Source of the DNA: Chryseobacterium takakiae
GTDB lineage: Bacteria > Bacteroidota > Bacteroidia > Flavobacteriales > Weeksellaceae
Length of the DNA stretch: 64,000 nucleotides
Direction: 5' to 3'
NCBI RefSeq assembly: GCF_900129385.1
Contig: NZ_FQVO01000002.1
Location: forward strand, 341,144-405,143
The notes beneath the pieces were generated by a model that saw nothing but the letters and a program-made list of their open reading frames with translations, made no database searches and was not told the origin of the DNA. The translations under genes were made by a program, and so were the position numbers. Every line of letters begins with the position of its first letter. The first letter of the stretch is position 1. Positions 59,201 through 64,000 of the stretch are shown piece after piece.

Positions 59201-59447
59201 TGGAGTTGGAAGTCATGTAGGTCATGTTTTCCACTCCGTTCACTGCTTCTTCGATTGGAGTTGCAACAGAACGGGCTACCACTTCCGCATTCGCTCCCGG
59301 ATAAAAAGCAGTCACCTGAACACTCGGCGGTGCAATATCCGGAAACAGGGCAATCGGTAAATTAAAGAGCGACAAGGCACCCAATAATAAGAGTATGATG
59401 GAAATAACCGTTGAAAGTACCGGTCTTTCTATAAATTGTTTTAACAT
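56265..59447 (-). CDS. RND efflux pump inner-membrane permease (HAE1/AcrB-type)
   Basis: A 1060-aa proton-driven multidrug exporter with 12 membrane helices and two large periplasmic loops. It begins MLKQFIERPVLSTVISIILLLLGALSLFNLPIALFPDIAPPSV-type sequence. The proton-relay region is in TM4 (FALVLAIGIVVDDAIVVVEAVHSKME, paired Asp). A second conserved region is LIMLVGLLAKNAILIVEFA in TM10, and PILMTSFAFIVGMLPL follows. Start 59447 is chosen over 59537 because the family starts with MLKQFIERP. It lies between the adaptor and the outer-membrane factor and is under TetR control. Confidence 0.95.
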   Translation of the reverse strand: MLKQFIERPVLSTVISIILLLLGALSLFNLPIALFPDIAPPSVQVTAFYPGANAEVVARSVATPIEEAVNGVENMTYMTSNSSNDGTMTLSVFFKQGSDPDNAAVNVQNRVSKAMSQLPQEVVQAGISTQKVQNSMIMFMGLTSNDPKQYDELFLQNYLKINIIPQIQRIPGVAQAQVFGTRDYSMRLWLKPDRLAANGLSPQEVLNAVKDHNLEAAPGRLGQGSKETYEYILKYKGKLNKNEDYENIAIKANSDGSFLRLKDVARVEFGSYTYTAANRVDGKPVSGFAIMQTAGSNANEILTEIEKQVDQFKTTLPKGVEPIIMYNSKDFLDASIHQVVETLVIAFILVFIVVYIFLQDFRSTLIPAIAVPVAIIGTFFFLQLFGFSINMLTLFALVLAIGIVVDDAIVVVEAVHSKMEHTGMPVEHATMSSMSEISGAIISITLVMCAVFIPVGFMQGPAGVFYRQFAFTLAIAIMISAVNALTLSPALCAMFLNDPQGEHGEHGKKTGFGARFFNAFNVSFNNLTKKYIYSLKFLIKNKWVAVGGLVLITAASIFLIKKAPSGFIPTEDQGFILYAVNTPPGSSLDRTHRATEQIDQIINGEKAKNHLWVADGLNFISNANASPYSAGFIKLKDHDQRGEITDPDQIAAGLTGKVSQVKDASAFFFNFPTVQGFGNVSGFEFMLQDKTNGSLENLGTTTQAFIGELMKRPEIAFAFTTYAAGNPQFTIEVDNDKANQLGVSITELMQTMQIYYGSSFVSDFNRFGKYYRVMAQADIPYRTDANSLEGIYVKNKSGEMVPVKTLVTLKRAFGPETVTRNNLFNAVTINGTPKPGYSTGDAIKAVEEVAEKSLPRGFGYEWTGITREEIKTSGQTAFIFMLSILFVYFLLAAQYESYILPFAVILTIPTGIFGVFAFTGLAGIDNNIYVQVGLIMLVGLLAKNAILIVEFAVQRRNAGRSLLESALQASRLRLRPILMTSFAFIVGMLPLVFTQGASAKGNHSIGFSTVGGMLTGVVFGIFIIPVMFVIFQYLHEKMPSRKKKRLQRQKLEAELLATAH

Positions 59448-59574
59448 AAGAAGTTTAATTTTAAGTTGCTTATAGCAATCAGCTTTTGGCCACTGGCTAA
59501 AAAATGATTCTGAGTTAGTAATTTTTAAATATTGCATCGAAGCAAAAAGCGAAAAGCCAAAGCAAAAAGCGGTT

Positions 59575-60735
59575 TTACAAAGGTCTTGCTTTCAACAAAC
59601 TATCAGAAGAAATAGCTTTTGGCTGTATGGCAACACCATCTTTTAAGACTCCGATTCCGGTGAATACGATTTTGTCTCCTTTAGATAATCCATCAGAAAT
59701 AAAATAGTAGTTGTCTGTTTTTCCAGATATGGTAACCGGTTTTCCCGTTACTTTTTTATCCTTTCCTACTACATAGACATACGTTTTATCCTGAATTTCG
59801 TAAGTAGATTCCTGCGGAATAACCAATGTTTTATCAAATAATTGCGGCATACGAACCCTACCGGTGTTTCCTGTTCTTAATGCACCATTTGGATTTGGGA
59901 ATACGGCACGGACACTGATGGCTCCGGTCGTTTTATCGAATTGTCCGTCAACAATGCTCATTCTTCCTTTTTCGGGATACGTGCTGTTGTCTGCAATGAC
60001 CAAATCTACCATTGGCATATTTTTAAGTTTTTCGTTTAATGTTGCTCCCGGATATTTATTCTGAAAAGCAATGAAATCCAATTCGCTTAAAGAAAAGTAC
60101 GCGTAAATCTCGCTGATATCAGACAATAATGTCAATGGATTAGGATCTGTTCTTGAAATCAGGCTTCCTTTTTTGTACGGAATTCTCCCGATATAACCGC
60201 TTACCGGTGCGGTAATGGTTGTAAATCCTACATTGATTTTTGCGTTTCCAACGGATGCTCTTGCCTGTGAAGCTGCAGCAACTGCGGCGGCGTAGTTGGC
60301 TTTTGCGGTTCTCAGCTGTACCTCGGAAACTACTTTTGCAGCAACAAGTGGTTCTAATCTGTCAACCTCAACTTTTGCTTTCTGAATATTGGCGTTGGCA
60401 ACCTGAAGATTAGCGCTTGCCATATTCATTTGCTCGCCGTAACTTCTTGAATCTATTTTAAATAAAGGCTGCCCGGCTCTTACGTAAGCACCTTCCTCCA
60501 CATAGATTTTATCTAAATAACCGTCAACCTGCGATCTTATTTCTACATTGTTTTTTCCTTCCAAAGCAGTCGGGAATTCCTGATAAACAGTCGCAGGAGA
60601 AGTGATAACAGTATAAACCGGAAGTTGTGGAGGTGGCGGAGCAGGGTTTGATCCTTCTGCTGCTTGGGTACAACTTTGTAAAAGGATAATGCTTGCGATC
60701 AGTACGATAATCCTCGTTTTTCCAAATATTTTCAT
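59575..60735 (-). CDS. RND efflux periplasmic adaptor (membrane-fusion) lipoprotein
   Basis: A 386-aa MexA/AcrA-type adaptor. Lipobox LLQSC at residues 18-22. The lipoyl halves are NNVEIRSQVDGYLDKIYVEEGAYVRAGQPLFKID and VGFTTITAPVSGYIGRIPYKKGSLI, around an alpha-helical hairpin (AKVEVDRLEPLVAAKVVSEVQL). Beta-barrel and membrane-proximal domains follow. It is the first gene of the operon, with TetR operators upstream. Two copies of AGCAAAAAGCG with a 20-bp period lie just after it (59541-59571). Confidence 0.94.
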   Translation of the reverse strand: MKIFGKTRIIVLIASIILLQSCTQAAEGSNPAPPPPQLPVYTVITSPATVYQEFPTALEGKNNVEIRSQVDGYLDKIYVEEGAYVRAGQPLFKIDSRSYGEQMNMASANLQVANANIQKAKVEVDRLEPLVAAKVVSEVQLRTAKANYAAAVAAASQARASVGNAKINVGFTTITAPVSGYIGRIPYKKGSLISRTDPNPLTLLSDISEIYAYFSLSELDFIAFQNKYPGATLNEKLKNMPMVDLVIADNSTYPEKGRMSIVDGQFDKTTGAISVRAVFPNPNGALRTGNTGRVRMPQLFDKTLVIPQESTYEIQDKTYVYVVGKDKKVTGKPVTISGKTDNYYFISDGLSKGDKIVFTGIGVLKDGVAIQPKAISSDSLLKARPL

Positions 60736-60806
60736 TTTAAGTTTAAATTTTTAATGAAGTGTTAAATAAAATAATAAAGTTTTTAATTTAATATCTGTTA
60801 TATTTC

Positions 60807-60819
60807 CTAACAGTGTTAA
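60807..60819. promoter_or_regulatory. TetR operator site 1, CTAACAGTGTTAA
   Basis: Near-palindromic copy of the site overlapping the tetR promoter, in the 327-base gap upstream of the adaptor gene. It would lie in the adaptor leader. Confidence 0.6.
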
Positions 60820-60921
60820 TAATTTATTAAAAAATATATACAGAAATTTTAATATTGCTTTAAAGAGTTGTTTTCATAATGATTTTGAAAAGGTTGATTA
60901 GATTTTAATGTGTTAATTTTT

Positions 60922-60934
60922 CTAACGGTGTTAA
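60922..60934. promoter_or_regulatory. TetR operator site 2, CTAACGGTGTTAA
   Basis: It lies just downstream of the promoter-like TATTATTTG box at 60944-60952, so bound repressor would block transcription of the adaptor operon. Confidence 0.68.
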
Positions 60935-60943
60935 TTTTAGTTG

Positions 60944-60952
60944 CAAATAATA
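60944..60952 (-). promoter_or_regulatory. Promoter-like box TATTATTTG for the efflux operon
   Basis: Minus strand TA-TTA-TTTG, one base longer than the TAnnTTTG consensus. Its position next to operator 2 supports it. Confidence 0.4.
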
Positions 60953-61030
60953 CAGATAATTCTAATTTTACATGATAGTTTTTTAATGTTTTTAAAGTGA
61001 AATATTTATATTAATTCAGTGTTAATATTC

Positions 61031-61043
61031 CTAACAGTGTTAA
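61031..61043. promoter_or_regulatory. TetR operator site 3, CTAACAGTGTTAA
   Basis: Third copy, about 20 bases after the tetR stop codon, with an extra half-site CAGTGTTAAT nearby (about 61017-61026). It may extend control upstream of the efflux promoter. Confidence 0.6.
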
Positions 61044-61062
61044 TTTTTAATTCAAAAAAAAA

Positions 61063-61659
61063 TTATAAAGACTTGATGAAAGCAGAAACCGTTTCATCCA
61101 AAGTCGTTTTATTCATCGTTGAAGGAATATCATCATTACGCATCATCATGATGGAAATTAATCCATGAACCGCTGAAAATAATGCATGAGACATGTGACA
61201 GGCATTATCAGTATTGGATCCGTTTTTCTTAATAATTTCATACGTGCAGTCGTAGAGCATATCCTGAAAAGATGAAAATTCTTCTTTCATCATTCCTTTT
61301 CCGCTACACTGCATTCCCAAACCAAACATCAGCTGATAGTATTCTTTATTTTTAAATGCAAATTTCCAGTAAGCATCTACAATAGCTTTCAACTGATCTT
61401 CAGGATTGTCGTGTTCTCTCTGAGCTTTCAACAATTCAATGTGTAAACAATGGAAACCATTCAATGAAATTTCATATAAAATAGCTTCTTTGTTTTCAAA
61501 GTGATCGTAAACTACCGGTGCACTGTACTCAATAGCATCGGCAATTTTTCTCATGGAAAGTGAAGCCCAGCCCTCGGTTTTAGCCAAAGAAAAAGCCGCA
61601 TCCAGGATACTGGCACGTATATTTTCTTTTTCCCTTTGTCGGCGTTCATGTAAGCCCAT
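61063..61659 (-). CDS. TetR/AcrR-family repressor of the efflux operon
   Basis: A 198-aa regulator. The N-terminal helix-turn-helix covers residues ~10-60 (RQREKENIRASILDAAFSLA, GWASLSMRKIADAIEYSAPVVYDHFENKEAIL). The C-terminal ligand domain is AcrR/WHG-like (YYQLMFGLGMQCSGKGMM, MSHALFSAVHGLISIMMM). It sits directly upstream of the adaptor-permease-channel operon on the same strand with a 327-base gap. A perfect palindrome CTAACAGTGTTAG overlaps its own transcription start, and three similar sites lie in the gap. It probably represses itself and the pump, and is released by a pump substrate. Confidence 0.92.
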   Translation of the reverse strand: MGLHERRQREKENIRASILDAAFSLAKTEGWASLSMRKIADAIEYSAPVVYDHFENKEAILYEISLNGFHCLHIELLKAQREHDNPEDQLKAIVDAYWKFAFKNKEYYQLMFGLGMQCSGKGMMKEEFSSFQDMLYDCTYEIIKKNGSNTDNACHMSHALFSAVHGLISIMMMRNDDIPSTMNKTTLDETVSAFIKSL

Positions 61660-61671
61660 GATTTTATATTA

Positions 61672-61684
61672 CTAACAGTGTTAG
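61672..61684. promoter_or_regulatory. TetR operator site 4, perfect palindrome CTAACAGTGTTAG
   Basis: A 13-bp perfect palindrome that directly abuts the -7 element of tetR and covers its expected transcription start, implying autorepression. Confidence 0.72.
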
Positions 61685-61692
61685 CAAAACTA
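61685..61692 (-). promoter_or_regulatory. Promoter -7 element TAGTTTTG of the tetR gene
   Basis: Minus-strand exact TAnnTTTG adjoining the operator at 61672-61684. Transcription would start inside the operator. Confidence 0.65.
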
Positions 61693-61921
61693 CAAACTTT
61701 TTAATATAACTTCCAAACATATTTTGGAGTTTAATTTTTAAAGAGGGCTTTTGAACGTATTTTTAATTTGGCCGGATGCTAGAAAAATGAGAGCTGAAGG
61801 TGATTTTAAGTTGTTATCTTTTAATTATTGTAAAAATTAATGAGGCTTATAGTCACGCTGAATTAATAACTTCCAACTTACCGCATCCATCTTCCATATC
61901 CAAATAATCAAGAAAATCTTT

Positions 61922-61929
61922 TATCTTTG
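61922..61929 (+). promoter_or_regulatory. Promoter -7 element TATCTTTG for the redoxin gene
   Basis: Exact TAnnTTTG match 18 bases before the ATG at 61947. The gap 61660-61921 otherwise shows only the tetR promoter region. Confidence 0.58.
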
Positions 61930-61946
61930 TAAGTAAATAAAAAGTT

Positions 61947-62501
61947 ATGAATACGCCCTCAAATATGATTGATCTAGGCACAAAAGCACCTTTTTTTGAA
62001 CTGCCCAATCCTTCAAAAAGCAATGAAATGCAATCGCTGGACGATCTGAAAGGAGAAAAAGGTACCTTAGTAATCTTTATGTGTAACCATTGTCCTTTTG
62101 TACTTCATGTCATCGACAAGTTAAATGAACTGTATGAAGATTATAATGAAAGAGGAATTGAATTTATAGCCATCAACTCAAATGATGTTGAAAAATATCC
62201 TGCAGATTCTCCTGAAAAGATGATTGAATTCCAGATTGAAAGAAAGTTTGATTTCCCGTATTTATATGATGAAAGCCAGGCGATTGCAAAAGCCTATGAT
62301 GCAGCCTGCACCCCGGATTTCTTTTTCTTCGATGATAAGCTTGATCTTATCTACAGAGGGCAGATGGATGATTCAAGGCCGGGGAATAATAAGGATGTGA
62401 CGGGTGAAGATTTGATTATTGCTTTTGAAAATCTTTTAGCGGGAGAGCCTCAGGAAGAAATTCAGAGACCAAGTATGGGCTGCAATATTAAATGGAAATA
62501 A
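61947..62501 (+). CDS. Thioredoxin-family redoxin (AhpC/TSA-like)
   Basis: A 184-aa cytoplasmic protein with a redoxin fold. The active site is FMCNHCPFVLHVIDKL, a CNHC redox pair. Other conserved parts are GIEFIAINSNDVEKYPADSPEKM, FPYLYDESQAIAKAYDAACTPDFFFFD (cis-Pro), and GQMDDSRPGNNKDVTGEDL. The CNHCPFV subgroup is widespread but its partner is not known; peroxidase or disulfide reductase activity is likely. A terminator follows. Confidence 0.92.
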   Translation: MNTPSNMIDLGTKAPFFELPNPSKSNEMQSLDDLKGEKGTLVIFMCNHCPFVLHVIDKLNELYEDYNERGIEFIAINSNDVEKYPADSPEKMIEFQIERKFDFPYLYDESQAIAKAYDAACTPDFFFFDDKLDLIYRGQMDDSRPGNNKDVTGEDLIIAFENLLAGEPQEEIQRPSMGCNIKWK

Positions 62502-62530
62502 CCTGATTGATTGTTCTTCATTAAATATAC

Positions 62531-62558
62531 AAAGCTGTTCTTATGAACGGCTTTTTGT
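62531..62558 (+). terminator. Terminator of the redoxin gene
   Basis: AAAGCTGTTC (62531-62540), loop TTAT, GAACGGCTTT (62545-62554, one G-T wobble), then T-run. Confidence 0.82.
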
Positions 62559-62574
62559 TTTTAACTGATATTTT

Positions 62575-63201
62575 TTATTCCATTGAATATTTTCTGTTTA
62601 TTTCTAAAATATCAATAAGATTATTGGTTCCCAGTTTTTGAAAGATCCTTCTTTTATAAGTGCTTATTGTGGCAACATGAATCTTCAGCTCATTGGCAAT
62701 TTCCAGATTACCGTATCCTTTAATTAATAATTTATATACAGTTTTCTCTCTCTCAGAAAGAGTTTCAAGTGGATTGCTTTTGCCGGATACCGAATGGTGA
62801 ATCAGTGCATCCATAGTTTCTTTTGAATAATATTTACCTGTATTTAAAACTTCTAAAACTGCCCGTGCAATTTCGTCTTCGTGAGAAAGCTTGTTCAGAT
62901 AGCCATCTGCTCCTTCCAGAATAAAGGAGATCACTTCAGCAGTATTGTGCGTTGAAAAAATAAGAATTTTTAAATTGGGAAATTTACATTTGATTTCGGC
63001 AGTCATCTTTTTTTGGTTTCCTTGTAGACCAGGATCGAGGATGAGAAGCGCATAATCAGTTTTATCAGCTAATTTTTCGAAAATTTCATCATAATTTAGG
63101 GCATATTCCAGGTCAATATTTTTTAAATATTTTTTAAGAATCATTTTAATGCCTGTCATCACGACGAAATAATCATCGGCAATAAGTATTTTTTTATTCA
63201 T
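62575..63201 (-). CDS. NarL/FixJ-type response regulator
   Basis: A 208-aa two-component regulator. The receiver domain (1-120) has acidic Asp9/Asp10 (LIADDYFVV), the phospho-acceptor Asp56 (LLILDPGL) and Lys104 (GYLNKLSHE). The C-terminal LuxR-type helix-turn-helix (~139-200) reads PLETLSEREKTVYKLLIKGYGNLEIANELKIHVATISTYKRRIFQKLGTNN-type family sequence. No histidine kinase is adjacent, so it is an orphan within this window. It is divergent from the secreted-protein gene at 63684. Confidence 0.93.
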   Translation of the reverse strand: MNKKILIADDYFVVMTGIKMILKKYLKNIDLEYALNYDEIFEKLADKTDYALLILDPGLQGNQKKMTAEIKCKFPNLKILIFSTHNTAEVISFILEGADGYLNKLSHEDEIARAVLEVLNTGKYYSKETMDALIHHSVSGKSNPLETLSEREKTVYKLLIKGYGNLEIANELKIHVATISTYKRRIFQKLGTNNLIDILEINRKYSME

Positions 63202-63257
63202 ATCATTTGGTTTTTATAGTGTACTCCCAGTAATATTTCAACATAAGGGCAAACAGA

Positions 63258-63344
63258 TTTATTCAGGCAGATAACTTAGTACATCAGGTTAGGCATAATG
63301 TTATCGAATGCCTATATCATCCTGTGCCTTTCGGCCTGAATAAA
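63258..63344. repeat. Nested inverted repeats upstream of the response regulator
   Basis: TTTATTCAGGC (63258-63268) pairs with GCCTGAATAAA (63334-63344). Inside, TAGGCAT (63290-63296) pairs with ATGCCTA. A GCCTTTCGGC hairpin (63326-63335) overlaps and competes with the outer arm. It lies in the 482-base gap 63202-63683. It could be a structured leader, a small RNA or a repeat element. Confidence 0.5.
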
Positions 63345-63592
63345 ATAACTATAAAATTAAAAAAAATATATTTTATTTTCACTATTATCATGTCATATTA
63401 TTGTGTGTAATATAAAAATAACAATAAATTGCTTGATTATTGAGCTTGTAGAGTATTTTTTTAGCCGGACAATCCTTATTTGTAGTGTAAGTTTTATAAA
63501 TATATAATACGCTTTGGGTTTGTAATTAAAATATTACAAATCAATAATTATTTTATTACAATGGATAGGATTATAAATCAATGTTTTGAACT

Positions 63593-63600
63593 TAGTTTTG
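63593..63600 (+). promoter_or_regulatory. Promoter -7 element TAGTTTTG inside a palindrome
   Basis: Exact TAnnTTTG. It lies in TTAGTTTTGCAAACTAA (about 63592-63608), a near-perfect palindrome that may be an operator for the gene at 63684, about 75 bases downstream. Confidence 0.5.
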
Positions 63601-63683
63601 CAAACTAAATTATAAAGGTAGTTTTTTAGATTTATTGCAATATAAAGTCTACTATTATACAATTTTCTACTAAGAAAATACAA

Positions 63684-64000
63684 ATGATTAGAACACAAGT
63701 GATGAAATCTGTTATAAAGCAGGTCTTTCGTTTTTCCGGAAGATTACTCTGCTTTATGCTCATCATTGCTTCAATATTCAATTTCGGACAGTCTTTATCT
63801 ACAGAAAATTCCGGATATATTCATTTTCAGGGCAATATTTTAATCACGAATAACATGGAATCCAAAGAAGAGGTCGCTGTAAGAGGCAAAGAGATCTCTC
63901 CGGATGTTACAGTCAGTGGCGAAGAATATATATATGTTGCCGACGGTACTTCCTTGTACGGAATCGGTAAAAAGACAGTCAATAAAATTGCAAAAAAACA
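63684..64000 (+). CDS. Secreted protein of unknown function (3' truncated by window end)
   Basis: The frame opens at ATG 63684 and stays open to the end (about 105 codons). A basic N terminus (MIRTQVMKSVIKQVFRFSGR) leads to a hydrophobic core, LLCFMLIIASIFNFGQS, which is a signal peptide or anchor. A beta-rich mature start follows (GYIHFQGNILITNN, EISPDVTVSGEEYIYVADGTSLYG). It resembles the N terminus of larger Flavobacteriia surface proteins, but the family cannot be named from this part. Confidence 0.65.
   Translation, partial: MIRTQVMKSVIKQVFRFSGRLLCFMLIIASIFNFGQSLSTENSGYIHFQGNILITNNMESKEEVAVRGKEISPDVTVSGEEYIYVADGTSLYGIGKKTVNKIAKK

Noticed and set aside
59448..59537. 30-residue extension of the RND permease
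   Set aside because: The family starts at MLKQFIERP; the extra residues are polar and precede the first membrane helix without similarity.
59541..59571. AGCAAAAAGCG repeats as regulator sites
   Set aside because: Only two copies inside an operon spacer; simple local duplication is sufficient.

Overview
This window looks like a chromosomal segment from a low-GC Bacteroidota, most like Chryseobacterium or a relative in the Weeksellaceae. That placement is inferred from gene content, not from a search. The supporting signs are several secreted proteins with type IX secretion (T9SS) type A C-terminal sorting domains, many promoters with the Bacteroidota -7 element TAnnTTTG close to the start codon, few Shine-Dalgarno sequences, NodT-type efflux, a fused ThrA, and a double-glycine bacteriocin-like peptide typical of the group.

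Layout. 1-7.5 kb: tail of a T9SS protein (probably a metallopeptidase), an MscS channel, a 1-Cys peroxiredoxin, an outer-membrane barrel, a PepSY protein with a TonB-dependent siderophore receptor, and an oxidoreductase. 7.5-17.9 kb: housekeeping genes (ABC-F ATPase, DUF1761, acyltransferase, GH25 lysozyme, type II NADH dehydrogenase coupled to trmD, nuclease-fold protein, Lrp regulator next to deoC, dus). 18-27.4 kb: an envelope cluster with three T9SS proteins, a 1082-aa outer-membrane protein, and an M1-peptidase-like protein without zinc ligands joined to a C-terminal barrel. 27.4-33.9 kb: a fused UMP synthase, then aroC, two thioredoxin-fold genes and a DUF1232 gene in one likely operon, a polytopic membrane protein and a glycine-zipper lipoprotein. 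34-39.2 kb: two small lipoproteins and a 1258-aa modular T9SS protein.

39.2-43.3 kb is the accessory region. A 1.47-kb stretch without a convincing gene carries three copies of a short RNA-like element. Each copy has a promoter-like box, a small CTCA/TGAG hairpin, the core CATGGTTATTAGTTTTT and its own intrinsic terminator. Next to it are a lone AAA ATPase fused to a DUF4435/TOPRIM-like domain (a candidate anti-phage gene), a tRNA-Cys, and an RDD-family gene interrupted by an in-frame amber codon.

43.3-53 kb: DUF4403, then thrA-thrB-thrC-folB, preceded by an unlisted 34-codon leader peptide ending in Ile-Ile-Ala and six Thr codons. This points to threonine (and isoleucine) attenuation. Then come a bacteriocin-like peptide, nadA, gmk and yicC. 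53-61.7 kb: miaA and a tripartite RND efflux locus under a TetR regulator, with four copies of a CTAACAGTGTTAG-like operator. Fold-back repeats are scattered around this locus, including two related ~130-bp elements in opposite orientation. 61.7-64 kb: a redoxin, a LuxR-type response regulator, and the start of a secreted protein that runs off the window.

Stretches over 300 bp without a protein gene are described under the features at 14538, 35012-35220, 39232-40483, 49874-50004, 53085-56220, 60807-61043 and 63258. No IS element, integrase, rRNA or CRISPR array was seen.
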